A stretch of DNA of 64,000 nucleotides from Piscicola geometra (Eukaryota; Annelida; Clitellata; Hirudinida; Piscicolidae), in the NCBI GenBank assembly GCA_943735955.1, contig OX030958.1, forward strand, positions 802,001 through 866,000. Direction: 5' to 3'. A program made the position numbers and the translations under genes. Position 1 is the stretch's first letter; each line of letters starts with the position of its first letter. Under the pieces are notes generated by a model that worked only from the letters and a program-made list of their open reading frames with translations, made no database searches and had not been told where the DNA came from. Below, one piece after another: positions 33,136 through 64,000 of the stretch.

Positions 33136-36100
33136 ATGAATTTTGATAATTTAAAAGCAGAGTTGAGAGGTATTTTGTTAGCCAATATCAAGGGAGTGCC
33201 TCTGAATAACATATTGAGAGAGTATGAAAACACGTATTGCAAAAACCTCAATTGCCAGCACTTTGGTTTCTCAGACCTGGTTTCTCTTCTTAACTCGATT
33301 CCTGATGTCGCCAGGTATTTTATATTGTTTCTTTTCCAAAAATTATATAAAATTATCAAGAAGCTAACTCAGTCCTACTTTGTTGGAAGTGGAAAGATTT
33401 AACTATAAGTTTCATAATATATAATCTGGAAATTCATTTTTTTCTAAATTTAAAGAATTCAAGATTATTCAAAACACTGAAACATCACAAAAGGATCATG
33501 AAAGATAAAAATGGCAAAGCAGTGGTGCGCGGCATTGCTCTCAACGACATGAATGTCATTGCATCGAAGGCAGCTCTTCAGATCATCAACCCCTCTTCAA
33601 AATCTGCCTCCAACAACAGTCAGACAGCATTTATTCAACCTGTTTTTCTCACATTGTATCACTTAAAATTTAAATTTAATTTAACAGTTTTAAATGTCTG
33701 TAAAACTGTTATCTAATTAAAACCAATAATAAGCGCATTGAGAAAAAACAATTGCACTTTACTATTGTTGTTTCAATAGAATTTAATATATTGGTTTCTC
33801 ATATTGGAATGTATGTGACATTACAGCAGGCAGAGGTAGACAAAACATGAAGCAGCCAGAAGGCATAAGAAGAGGCCAGGAAGCAGGCAAGCACAACAGG
33901 GCCAGGACTCGCAACGAGGGGACACAACTAATTGACAACAACAACAATAATATTGAAAGGAAATCAAGGGATGGTGCTATCAATAACAACACTAATAATA
34001 ATAGAAATAATAATAATAATAGAAGTTATAATAATTGTAGTAATAAAAATAATGATAATATTACTAATATGAGATCTTCTGAAAACGTGGATAGCTTTGA
34101 CTTGCGGAACATCACGAAGCTGGGCATGCAGGAGGCCGCGGGGGCCAGGCTTTACCAGCCTGACTTCTTTGAAGACATGCCGCTTTCTGTGTCCACCAAC
34201 AACGGCAAGAAGCCTGTGCGAAGAGAAAGGGATGGAAGGATGAATGGCAGCAGGAGGATGCAGAACTTTCCGCAGGCGATGACCCGTGAGAACTTGTGCA
34301 TGATGTACCACGACCTGTTCGTGAACGTGGCGGGCAGTTCTGTGATGGCAGGCAGTCAGAGCGAGTACTACAGGGACATGGTGTGTTGCCTGCGGGACGT
34401 GGTGGTGCACCGACCCTCCTTCATGGATGTCATGGTCTCGCACATCGAGGGCCTTGACTCCTCCTTCTTCTGGGCCATCATCATCAGCCCTGAGGTGCGC
34501 CTGCTGCTACTTATGACCATGCTTATGAGGTTCAGGGCGGTAATTACGCCTCTACTAAATTAATTTATCACTTTTGCTGATAATATCAGTTTCTATACTC
34601 GAAGGTTTTTGATTCAAAATTCAGACGTTTTGGAGTCATATTTATGCTCTGTGACACAGATTAAAGTTCGCTACAGTTGTGCACTTTGGCTTGGCGTTGT
34701 ATGCCACTGGTCTGCAGCTTATGGTCACTGCAACTTATGGTCACTTTTGTCTGAAATGCTTTTGAGAATTTGTAGAAAATATCGGTTCAGTGCTTGGTCC
34801 TAACGGATGATGATGATGACGAGGATGATGTTGACGATGATAAGGATGATGATGCTAGTGGGCGAACTGGCTACCTGTTGGAAGTTATCTTTCCATAATA
34901 ACTATCAAACTTGCACTGGCTGCGTGCATCAAAGGCAACACTTGCACTGGTTGCGTGCATCAAAGGCAACACTTGCACTGGTTGCGTGCATCAAAGACAA
35001 AACCAATCGTCAAGGAGTTGAGCAGCGGCTTCCCGATGGATGCGTGCAGGGACCTGGAACTGGCCAAGTACTCCTTCAGGAGCAGGAGGGCCATGGTGCT
35101 GCAGGACTCCTTCTACTGCAGGTGTCTGTGCCAGTGATCCTTCACTTTTCAATACAACCCCATACAATTTAGCGATGAATTTCATTAAAGTGGGGTAAAC
35201 TCGAACGAGTTTTAAGACCACTCAGCTTTTTAACCCTTAAATAACAACACATTATTCAATTTTTTAATTGTGAAGTTATTTTATTGTAGTTCCATGACTT
35301 TCTTATTTTTATTGACAATCTAAAAGATTTTTCAGCTTTAGACATTTAGACTTTAAAGAGTGATTAAAATGCGAGTAACGCTCGTGACCGGATGGGTCGA
35401 AACGAACCATGAAATGAATAACACGAATTAAATATCTCTGCTCCTTGGACTTCAAAAATTTGCTTTTCCTTCACAAAGTCTTTAAGGGTTGAACTCTTCA
35501 TGAGTACCAATAAGAAAGCTTTACAATTATAAGCACAAAAACAGTGTGCTACTAATTGAAGCGGTTGCACCAATTCCATTTTAATCGAACGTTAATAGTC
35601 TTTCAACGCAATTTTTTTAGCCTATTTGAACTTATTATAAAATAGTATTTACGTTGTTTTTCCATACAAATGTAATGGAAAATAATGAAATGTCATCAGA
35701 ATGTTATTATAAAAGTAATTCATATTTAAAAAGGGAAAAATGAATCAATAAATGATGAAAAATGCAATTGTCACACATCTAATTTGAGCCAGTTACTCAA
35801 GAAAACAAGTTTGTCAACATGTGCCTTGACAAGCGAATAGATGTTCACATGGAACTGTACTTGCAGGAGATGACAAGTACTTTATTTTCCAGTTTCGCAA
35901 GAGTCGGATATGCTCCTTCGTGTTGTTGCCATCAAACAAAAAGACAACTCTCAAAGCCTTCTTCGGATTCTGTTCTATAACGTTGAATGATTGACTTAGT
36001 AATCATTGAGGTATCTTCATCTTCCGAATCTGAATTTACATATATTCGAAGTCTTATGTTTAGTGAAGGTTTTATAGTTTTGGAGATCGTCACTAGTTTC

Positions 36101-38929
36101 TTCAACTCTCATTTTTTTGAAGATATTTTAAATCATCTAATGATGTGGCAATTCTTAATCATTAGATAGGTTGATTTGAACTTAAATAATATCATTGGAT
36201 ATTCTGATTAATCTTTCTATGCTCCAGTTTGGAAAGAAATTTTCATTTTGAAACGAATGACATAAGCTGGATCATTTTCTGAAGTGCATATTTAGTGTGT
36301 AAAGTGACGAATTCAAATAAAAAATAAATATAAATACCTAATGAATGTGTTTGAAAGTCAGTAAGATGGATCACATGAATACTACTACTATAATGATGCT
36401 ATAAATCCGCTTGCAAACATTCAGACATAGGAGTGATGCACTGCACAGTCGATCCCTTTTTACAATTTTTTAACAATGTTTAAGAGATGAAGTCTTTTCT
36501 AAATATTGCTATGCTTTTGTTAGACGTGTTCAACGGTTTAAATTGTAATCTAAAATGATCGTAAGATTGAAAATTTTGATCGAAAATTAGTCGTGTTTTA
36601 TCGCAAATTGGCACAAGCTAATTTACATAAGTAGGGGAGACCGGGGCAAGATGACCTGTTTAACGATTAGTGCCCTTTTGTTATTTTATTTTGAAAATAG
36701 GATGAAATCTAGACATCCATAGTTATCTATAATTTACCGCATTAATTCTTTGCGGTAATTTCTTAATTTAGAATAATTAACTAATAATTAAGCAGCCCAA
36801 AAATCTCCAGTTTTATAATCATATTTATTTTTGAAAATTCTGAAAAACGAGTCAAGATGACAAGCATGTGATCTGCTTAGTTGCAAATAGTCGTTTTCAT
36901 TGCCAGGTATGTAGTTAACTAATTGAAAACTATTAATGTGAATAGGCAGTATTATAAATAAACTTCTATATAATAGAATTCCAAATTTTTTGAAGGCATT
37001 TTACATTCTTACGCCGAGGATTTTCCTGAGGCTTGTTGTGTGAAAGTGGCTCAACTTCCTGGCATGGCGTTGATATACAGTCCACTGCACTATTAAATTA
37101 CCATTAAAACAAGAGTGCTATTATTTTAATCAACACAACATCTCTTTATCATATTCCTTATCCTACCACACTATCAGAGCGTGGGTGAAGTCGGTTAACA
37201 GAGAATCAGCGGTGCTGCACCTGGTGGACACGGGCGACACTGCCTTTGTGGAGTTGGACAGCCTCCGAGACGCTCCTGCCCACCTCTGGAAGCACCCTCC
37301 CAGCGCTGTGCCTTTCAAACTCATTGGTGCGTTTCCTCGCGCCATTCTAAATCAATGAAGTTTTCTTGTTTTGTCCACTGCCTGTGTGTAAATCTTCACT
37401 GTCATTTGTGAATCATTATAGTTTTTATAAAGGCTCCAAGTGCTTGGCGCATGGGGTTGAGTTCTGTCTGACTTCTCAATCTTCTCTTTATAAGAATTTG
37501 TTGCAGCCTCATTTACTCTGCAGAAGCACTTCCTTCAACGATTTTTTTCTGAGTTCTCTTGTCGTTCTATGGAACATCCTCTTCTTTGTTATTTCCAACA
37601 TTCATCCATTGGTATTGCGTTAGTTTGAATGCTGAGTCACAGGCATGAGCACCTTGGAAATCTGCGACACTTCCAACGATCGGCCAACATTTAGTTCGGA
37701 AGCAGGACAGGCAGCAGCTTCGTGATATTTTTTCCTGGTGGAGCAGAGTTCTGATCTCATCGTTTCATTGCACCACCACGTATTTTTTAAATTATGTTTT
37801 TTTTAGCAATTTGATGCGAAGCAAAAACCTATGTAAAGATCGTGGAAGGTAAGAATTAGGGTCTCCATAAATAATCCAACACCACTTTTGGATCAGTGTG
37901 CGTCCTGAATATCCTGAACTACAGATGTGAATTAGGATTTTCTTCAATGTCACTAGGAAAAACCAAAAATGGTTTGAATGTCTTTGGTTTCTTGCGAATC
38001 ACTCCGACTGACATCAAACTTCGAAACAGTTTGCTCATCAGTTCTTAAACAAAAACTCATACGTCTCATCAGTTATGCCTACTACTACTACTACTACTAC
38101 ATTAATTTAGACTTTTAGATAGATATTGCTTTCCCGTCATGCTTGGTGTGAGTGGGCTGCCAAGTGGTTCGTTGATTAAAAAGTTTAAGAAGCAATGTTC
38201 TAGATCATATTTACACTTGCACATCCAGAGGGGACAATGAACAAAAGATTCAGCAAGGAACTTCGTCTCTTCATAGCTGCCCCCAAAGATGAGCAGGTGA
38301 GCTTACTCTTCTTCTTGCCATTCTTTCATATTTAATATTCTCTAATTTAATCGTATTATTTAACTTTTTTTTCATCGCTTTGCATGGACAATTCCAGCAC
38401 TGAATAAAAGAGGGGGGTGGGCAGTTTTTATTATTTTTGATTTAACACAAAGACAAAAATAATATGCTTATTATTTATATAAAACGTTAAATTATTTTTT
38501 TATATAATATGGAAAAAATATTTCATTTACATGAGATATATACAAAATATTTATTTACAAATTATACAGAAAAAAATTATTCTTTCAAAAACTTTCGTGG
38601 GTTACTGGCAAACAAATGGTTGAATGTAACTCATTGTTATCATGTTATTTGTGGGTATGTACTCAAAAAAACATTTTTTCTACTTATTAAAGTGTGTTTT
38701 CAGTTATAAAAGGGTGCACAGCGGCCCGCCCTTGCTCCCCCTAGGATACGCCCATGTCGTTTTGTATTTTATTGGTTTTTTCACATACATTGATCAGATC
38801 ACTTTTCCATGAAAAAAACTCATATATTCAACTCTTTCAAATCATAATTGGCGTCTAATGGCACTAGGACACTTCAAACACTCTACTGCCCCACAGGACC
38901 ACATCTTCTACGTTAGCCGTATGGAGTGA
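33136..38929 (+). CDS. TDRD5: LOTUS-Tudor protein, TDRD5/Tejas-like
   Basis: Seven exons join in phase to 458 codons: 33,136-33,314; 33,464-33,618; 33,827-34,494; 34,997-35,121; 37,178-37,326; 38,229-38,296; 38,897-38,929 (TGA). All junctions are GT-AG. The ATG is the first after an in-frame stop at 33,106. Residues 1-75 form a LOTUS/OST-HTH domain (FDNLKAELRGILLANIKGVP, then FGFSDLVSLLNSIPDVAR). The middle is Arg/Gly- then Asn-rich and probably disordered. The end is an extended Tudor domain: VSHIEGLDSSFFWAI, AMVLQDSFYCRAWVKS, VLHLVDTGDTAFVELDSLR. Family members bind Vasa through LOTUS and methyl-arginine Piwi proteins through Tudor in germ granules, serving piRNA-based transposon silencing. 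One LOTUS plus one Tudor fits Drosophila Tejas; TDRD7-like is the alternative. The usual Tudor DYGN reads DTGD, so one cage aromatic is missing. Intron 4 is full of transposon debris. Confidence 0.82.
34905..34998 (+). repeat. 31-bp tandem repeat at a splice acceptor
   Basis: Three copies of a unit containing TGCGTGCATCAAAG and CACTTGCACTGG. The last copy runs into the acceptor TCAAAG of exon 4 of the TDRD5-like gene. Confidence 0.85.
35229..35590 (-). mobile_element. piggyBac-type end fragment
   Basis: TTAA then CCCTTAAATAACAACAC, followed by TTTTTAATTGTGAAG, ATGGGTCGAAACGA and ATGAAATGAATAA. These words match, in reverse, the right end of the piggyBac relic at 48,626-49,701. Located in intron 4 of the TDRD5-like gene. 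Confidence 0.6.
35591..36175 (-). pseudogene. hAT transposase end, ATTAATCG family
   Basis: Minus-strand 35,990-35,780 reads WWQQHEGAYPTLAKL and the remains of the SCKYSSM-ERLF region and NWLK-like end; nucleotide identity with 19,690-20,460 is obvious (for example CATGGAACTGTACTTGCAG). The frame is broken. Confidence 0.75.
36630..36975 (+). mobile_element. MITE copy 2 with GACCGGGGCAAGATGAC end
   Basis: It begins TAGGGGAGACCGGGGCAAG and follows the element at 1,123-2,012 with an internal deletion; the right end is missing. Confidence 0.7.
38297..38896. other. Last intron of the TDRD5-like gene
   Basis: AT-rich. GGGGGGTGGGCAG at 38,410 and GCGGCCCGCCCTTGCTCCCC at 38,719 have the look of hAT ends on the two sides of a 300-bp insert, but no target duplication was verified. 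Confidence 0.3.
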
Positions 38930-39207
38930 GCCTCGGGGGTTCTAGCTTTTCATTTCAAGACAGTTTCACTTTTCATTGGATTTTGAAACATTCTTACTAT
39001 GTAACAATCTTTTGTTTATTTGATTTTTTAGGAAAGTGATTGATTTTGCAAATTTGAAATGGTCTCCTTAGGATATTAAGAACGTTCTACTCAATACAAG
39101 CACTTGGCATCTCGACGAAGAAACTTTATCATGCTTTTCATGGACTTACTTGTTTGTTGGAAACTACGAAAAATATACACCACGTTGTGTAACTATTTAG
39201 ATGTATC

Positions 39208-39213
39208 AATAAA
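39208..39213 (+). terminator. Candidate poly(A) signal of the TDRD5-like gene
   Basis: AATAAA lies 279 bases after the TGA at 38,929 and before the convergent SMPD1-like gene. Confidence 0.45.
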
Positions 39214-39234
39214 TTACAAGGTGAAAAATTAGGA

Positions 39235-39510
39235 ACTCGTCTTTGGTTAGCGGCTGCCATTTTGGTAGCCGCTCAAATAAATTTGTGGAATAATCGGTTT
39301 TGGGTGTAGTATTTAAAAATGTTAAATCTAAATAAAAAATAAATATTAATCAGAATGTTTTTTGTGTGAATGTTGGTCATTTTGAGTCTGTCAAGGAATG
39401 GCCGTAGCAGGCCAAGATAGCTGCAGGGAACCAGGTGAGCTGCGACAAAAAAGAAAACCTTCCACAACAATAGTTACAGTGTTGGCAAGGACTTCTACTA
39501 TTTTTAAAAT
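39235..39510 (+). pseudogene. Exon-like cassette, copy 2 (broken)
   Basis: It aligns with 31,890-32,192: CGCTCAAATAAATTTGTGGA, then TGTTGGTCATTTTGAGTCTG, then GGAATGGCCGTAGCAGGCCA. The open frame seen in copy 1 is destroyed by stops (the GTA GCA GGC CAA frame). It sits between the stop codons of the two convergent genes. Confidence 0.5.
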
Positions 39511-40126
39511 CAGGCATTATGAAAATTTACAGTTGTGATGTTTGGTCATTGTGAGGGTTAGGCATTGTGAAGGTGAGCGAGCTTCGTTTTTATAATGATT
39601 GTTCGTTGTGAAGAGAGCCTCTGGAAAGCTCCTCTGTTATGGCCCGTGATGCAGATGTGGAAAGTTCCACAGCGGCAAAGTTTTCCAGCTTTGGAAACTT
39701 TTCTTCATTCACTTCACACCACCCCAAACTATTGAATTCAGTATAATATTTCGAACCGCCACGAGATTTTGACAAATTTCTGATTTTAAAAAATCATAAA
39801 ATAATATAATCGATTTTGAGTTGCAGATTTCAAATCAGTTTAATTTGTTAAGATATCTCAATTGGCTCAAAAGTAATTTAATTTTTAAACTCCTGAAAAT
39901 CGAGCGTTTTTGCGAATTGCTTGCCGTGCGCAAGTCTCAAACGCATTAGATTTCACAGGAAAAACATTTATAAATAATGCGAGTTCTATAGGAGACGAAC
40001 TATAAATGAGGCGGGTTCTGGGCGTTTCAATTGCTAATGCCTATAAATTAAAATTTGAAACGTTTTTCTACTTTTAAAAAAGGTTATAAATTGGACGGAA
40101 AGAGACAGCTTCTGTTTTCAAGCGGG

Positions 40127-59663
<19,537 letters not shown>

Positions 59664-60841
59664 TTGGAAAAGTGAAAAGTGTGCAATGAGCTGAAAATCA
59701 TATGACAACTGTATTCTGTCCGATGAAACTCTAAACTTTATCTAATCACATGATTCCTAAAAGCTGTATGAAAAAAATATGTATTTACTCTACCTATCGC
59801 AGTAAAAAGTGAAAATAAAAACAAAGTTTAAGAAATGTTTTAAATATTTTAAAAGTGAAAGTTGAAAAATATATTTTCCCAGAGATATATTTTTAAAAAA
59901 AAACTCTACTATTAATTTTATTTAACAATATTTATCTTATTTTAAATAATTATTTTATTTTATTTAAAAAAATAATTATTTTATTTTATTTAAAAAAATA
60001 ATTATTTTATTTTATTTATATAAAAAAAATTTATTTAAAATGAAAACCAAAAAATATTTCTAACATTTTATTCATGTGTTTTAAAATAATTTCGAACTAT
60101 ATTGATTCATCGTCAAGTTTGAATCAAAATGTTTTTAATAACTGTGTTCACATTTTCCAGCCTGCCTCGCCGGGTTCTGAAATATTTTATTTAAGTTTAT
60201 TATCCAAAAATGTATTTATTTAAATAAAATTTATTTGTAAATTATAATGGATTTTATGCTAACCAAGGGCATTAACGTCCCCTGAAAGATGCAAGCAAAA
60301 TCCTGAATCTTTTCTATATTAATATAGAATTTAAATTTTTTTTTAAACAATCAACTTTAATAATTCAACCTCACCCACATCGACATGATCATCATTGCCA
60401 CAGAATCATTTACCAATACAAAATCCCTCCGGTTAATTTAGATATTGATATTAATTCAATAGATTATTTGAATTATAATGATAATATTCAGTTTTGAATT
60501 GGCTGTTAATAAATAATTCTATTTAATAAAAAAGAATGTATACTAAGACGTGGTTAAGAATCAGATTAAAACGAGGTATTAGTGAGAAAGAGTGTCTAAT
60601 TTGTGACATTAAAGAAGTTAAACTTTTTCAATTTTTTAAATATCTACGAATTTTTTGTTGAACAAAAATATGTTTTCGGTGATGTTTTATTTCTTCAGCT
60701 TCCATCTTGTTCGATAATATTGATTACCCTGACAAGTCTTCACTCAAATACCAAAAATGAACTTTAATCAACTGCCACTTCTGAAATGTGGTTATAAATA
60801 CAGTGGAATTTTTCAATCACAGATAATGGTGAGGAGAATCA
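59664..60841. other. Upstream region of the SMPD1-like gene
   Basis: AT-rich, with an AATTATTTTATTTTATTT tandem patch at 59,940-60,015. It must contain the SMPD1 promoter, but no TATA box or other decisive element is seen. Confidence 0.35.
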
Positions 60842-61158
60842 AGGGCGGCGATCTGCTGCAAATCTTGGGGGTCCTACCCAGCATGGTTGATCCTGGGGTC
60901 CGAAACCCTCTTTTCCCACATAAAAAAAACATTTTAAACTTTTGTTTTGGTACGAATATTTAAGTAAGCAATGAATTGTTTTGTTTTAGACAGCTATAAC
61001 TATTACTACACATACTCACAGTGTTCTACTATGTAAAAAATCTGTTTTATACCATATTTGACGATAATATTCGCATCAAAACAAGAGTTTTAAAATGTTT
61101 TTATTGAAAAAAGTGGGGGATCTGGACCCCAGGACCCCCCATGATCGCTGCCCATGAA
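60842..61158. mobile_element. hAT-type MITE with GGGCGGCGATC ends
   Basis: The left end AGGGCGGCGATCTGC and the reversed right end GGGCAGCGATCATGGGGGG are inverted repeats; both inner sides carry GGGGTCC and ACATTTTAAA words. An 8-bp duplication GAGAATCA flanks it (60,834-60,841 and 61,159-61,166). No coding content. Confidence 0.85.
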
Positions 61159-61509
61159 GAGAATCACTTGAATTTTTTTCCACTTTTATTTTTAACTGTT
61201 CTCTGGAAAGAAGAATTTTCAAGTTGTAGATGTCTTTTGCCACCCATCGGTGATACGCTCCTGGTGGACTAGAAGGGAGAGTTTCGTCAATATAAAAAGT
61301 ACTGCCAAGAGTTATCAGACTGAGACTGAAATTGGAATAGTTCCGTCGTGGCTGATTGCTCTGACTCAGTTGACAAAGGGAATAAAAAAATAAGTTCAAA
61401 AGACTTTTAGAAATAACACATACATTTTATTTTAAATGACCCTTATACTTTAAAAAAATGTTGCACAATTGTAAACATTAAATTCAGTAATTTTCTGACT
61501 TCAAAATAC

Positions 61510-61905
61510 TTTTCTAGTCTTATATTGTCAGTTTAACTTTATACTGTACAATCATCTAATCCTAGGCTGAACGAACACTATCTTGTCCAGAGTTTCATCC
61601 GACAGCGGCGTGCACTCAACACTTGGGAAGCAACGCGAGTAAAACTAAAAACTGAGATGTACTTGCCTTGAAGAATATTGAAATATTCACATGTATTGCA
61701 TTTCCCAGTCTAAAATTCATATTTTAAAAACGGGCTAATTAAAATAGTTCAGTTAAACTATTTTGTTGGCAACTGAAATATTTTAGTCAAACTGTCATTT
61801 TAACTAAACTATATATAACTTTAGTTACACTATGCAGGAAACTAAAAAAAATAGTTAAACTATTAGTTTGCAACTATTTAGTTAAACAATGTCCATCACT
61901 GTTGC
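61510..61905 (-). pseudogene. hAT fragment, CAGTGATGG family, copy 2
   Basis: On the minus strand it starts CAGTGATGGACATTGTTTAAC, has the TTAGTTTGCAACTATTTAG style repeats, and ends with VASQVLSARRC, the same transposase tail as 4,618-4,806. Most of the interior is deleted. Confidence 0.7.
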
Positions 61906-61909
61906 CAAC

Positions 61910-63000
61910 TGACCTTCACTCGTAACGGAATAGACTGTATCGGTTCAGATTCTTGTCATAAATGGCTGTATCCCTCGTGTCGTCTTTTCTAGCCGGAAAC
62001 TCTTGATTGCCGGTTTCAAAGTCACTTTGTTTGTCTTCATTGGAGAAGAGATTATTAAAAAAAGTATTCCATGTTTGGGTCAAAACTATATTTTCTATCC
62101 GGTCCATTCTATCCATTATTGTTACACATAATCAAATAGTTCTATTCAGAAAAATACTTTTATTTAACATATAAAATAATTCTGTTTACTCTTTACTAAA
62201 TATGAATAAACTCGTTTCAAAACGAGATATTAGGGCTATTATTACTTTTTTAATGTCCGAAGAAGTGATATTTAATTCTACAACCCTCCATGTTTTATTC
62301 TCTAAACCTCCACTACACCTGCTACCTTCAATCGCTCCTTCCTTGATGAATTCTTGAACAGGTTGCAAAAACCTCTTTCCAAACATGAGATTGTTCATTG
62401 CAGGGTGGAAACTGCTCTTCTTCCAGAGAAACCTCTGTCGTGCGAAAAAGAAGTCTTTTTTAAGTCATTGTGTCGTGTTTTTTGAATGGCGTTATTTTTA
62501 TAAATTCATTGTTTGCTGTAAAAAATTCAAAGTCTAGCCTGTCCTTTAAGCACGGAAGAATGCTGCAGTACTACCACGCTTGAAAAGACGGCCAAAATCA
62601 GAAAAGCAACTTTGAAAACGTTCATTATGGTTTGTGTTTCCTTGAAACCTAGAGCTGGAAACAGCAGAAGTTATGGGAACTATTCGGCCAATTAGACTGC
62701 TTTTGTTTACAGGCCTTTGACTTTTGATCAATAGTTGCGATTTTTGTTCTCTTGAATGAAAGTCTTTAATCGGTAATTATAATTTCGAAATCGACTTGAT
62801 GAATTCAATTCTACAGTATTTCGATGTTCTAGAATTTTTTCCAAATTAAATAACAATACATACTTTGTTACACTGACTTATGTTAGTAACTTTATAAATC
62901 AGTAATAATAAAAATATTTTTTATTAACTTACACTTTATTCGAAATTGGCTATTGTTGTTATAAGAATAACTTCATATAGACTAAAATAGCAAATCTATC
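61910..63000. other. Unassigned stretch with short minus-strand frames
   Basis: Three minus-strand open stretches of 61-70 codons occur (for example MNNLMFGKRFLQPVQEFIKE at 62,398 and RFQGNTNHNERFQSCFSDF near 62,650). None resembles a known family and no clear splice pattern links them. Confidence 0.25.
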
Positions 63001-63105
63001 TTAATTGAACTATCCCTTAATTGAACTATCTCTTAATTGAACTATCTCTTAATTGAATGTATCTCTTAATTGAATGTATCTCTTAATTGAATGTATCTCA
63101 TTCTT
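63000..63105. repeat. 17-bp tandem repeat TCTCTTAATTGAACTA
   Basis: About six units, the later ones with a TGAATGTA variant. Confidence 0.85.
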
Positions 63106-63289
63106 TGAACCTACCTCATGACGTTTGCTTTCTTGGCGAATCCTTTTATATACGAGTAAGACAATGAGCAGGATGAAAAAGAAGAAGAAAAATAATAATA
63201 AATAACAATAACACTGGTCGGCACCACTTTTTGTGAATTGTTTGTCATTTAGTGTCTTTTGAAGGATTTTTTGTGTTGAAAATGAAATC

Positions 63290-63747
63290 AGAAATGGTCA
63301 ATCACATCACAGTAATAATAATAATAACAATAATGATAATAATAATATAATAATTGTTTTTTGTATTGCGCCTGGGCACGCAACTCTCACAACGTCGTAA
63401 TGCAATAAAGAAATAAAAATAATTAGAGTAGTAATGTCATAAAAATGAAAGCAAAGAGTAGCATGGATTAATTATTATGAGTGATAAACTAAGTCAAAAT
63501 AATGAGTTTTCAGTTTGGCTTTGAAAGTCGGAAATTGGTTGATGTTGTGAAGTGCACGTGGAAGGGCATTCCAAGTTGTTGGAGCTGCGTGACGGAATGC
63601 TCTTTTTGAGATGTTGTTTGTAGTGGGTTCTTGGTTGAGGAGAAGAGATGAAGATGAACGCAGTTGTTTGTTTGATGTTTTGTTGGTTATGAGTTTGCTG
63701 AGATATGACGGTATCGAAGTTTTTTGGAATTTTAAATGTAGTGATGG
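63290..63747 (-). pseudogene. LINE 3' end
   Basis: The minus strand reads RAFRHAAPTTWNALPRALHN then INQFPTFKAKLKTHYFDLVY, the typical final block of CR1/L2-type reverse transcriptase proteins. After the stop comes the 3' tail TGCGTGCCCAGGCGCAATAC and an (ATT)n-rich end at 63,305-63,355. Strong 5' truncation. Confidence 0.8.
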
Positions 63748-64000
63748 TCAGGGGCGCAACCAGCAAACAATTCTGAGTGAGTCAAATTTCGTTAATTTAA
63801 AAAATTTTTTTTTTGCCCATTTAACGCCGCTGTTGCGTTTTCGAAATATTAATTTCTATATATTTTTTCTGTTTTAATACCAAGTTTTATTCAAATAATT
63901 TTTTACAACATGATGTCATATGATTTTTAATAGGCCTAGTCATTTATTGAAATATTTATTATGAAAAGAATACAATTATTATTCAAATGTTCATGTATTA
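63748..64000 (+). mobile_element. hAT end, CAGGGGCGCAAC family, cut by window edge
   Basis: CAGGGGCGCAACCAGC followed by CCGCTGTTGCGTTTT and TCATATGATTTTTAATAGGC matches, in reverse, the right 450 bases of the element ending at 29,997. The rest lies outside the window. Confidence 0.8.

Noticed and set aside
39590..39775. Minus-strand 61-codon frame between the two convergent genes
   Set aside because: No homology, no splice context, AT-rich codons; likely chance.

Overview
The window is animal nuclear DNA, most likely from a marine or aquatic invertebrate. It is AT-rich, has spliced genes whose GC-richer exons stand out from AT-rich introns, and carries a germline LOTUS-Tudor gene and a lysosomal acid sphingomyelinase gene. 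Most of the rest is transposons and simple or tandem repeats. No prokaryotic signal, tRNA gene, rRNA gene or CRISPR array is seen. The species cannot be fixed from the sequence alone.

Three host genes are supported. (1) A minus-strand gene of unknown function, about 17.7-25.8 kb: one very large Asn-rich first exon plus two small phase-compatible exons, the last coding for a coiled coil; its 3' end is not resolved. (2) A plus-strand TDRD5/Tejas-like gene at 33,136-38,929: seven phase-compatible exons, 458 codons, with an N-terminal LOTUS domain and a C-terminal Tudor domain, i.e. a piRNA-pathway/germ-granule protein. (3) A minus-strand SMPD1-like acid sphingomyelinase gene at 59,663-40,127: fifteen exons that join in phase to a 597-residue protein with signal peptide, saposin B domain, proline-containing linker and the complete set of metallophosphatase metal-ligand motifs. 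Genes 2 and 3 converge, with about 1.2 kb between their stop codons.

Layout. 0-8.7 kb: LINE and hAT debris plus MITEs. 8.85-13.6 kb: a nearly intact Gypsy-type LTR retrotransposon with short LTRs, full-length gag and pol in different frames, a textbook -1 frameshift signal, and an unexpected perfect 105-bp duplication on both flanks. 14-17.7 kb: a decayed minus-strand coding remnant and a minisatellite. 17.7-25.8 kb: gene 1, with long satellite-like arrays and hAT, Tigger and MITE pieces in its introns. 26.5-30 kb: a hAT element with its 8-bp target duplication, itself interrupted by a second hAT-like element with its own 8-bp duplication and a (CA)n tract. 30-33 kb: MITE, SINEs and an exon-like duplicated cassette. 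33-39 kb: gene 2. 40-59.7 kb: gene 3, whose introns hold two piggyBac elements (one precisely splitting a LINE reading frame at TTAA), a LINE reverse transcriptase fragment, a nested hAT/Tigger stack, a SINE, and long (TAG)n/(CTA)n and GT-rich arrays. 59.7-64 kb: hAT pieces, a LINE 3' end and the start of another hAT copy cut by the window edge.

The most unusual signals are the 105-bp duplication abutting the Gypsy LTRs, the complete frameshift signal in that element, two mutually complementary trinucleotide arrays bracketing SMPD1 exons 5-10, and a minisatellite whose unit carries copies of the SMPD1 exon-6 splice acceptor.
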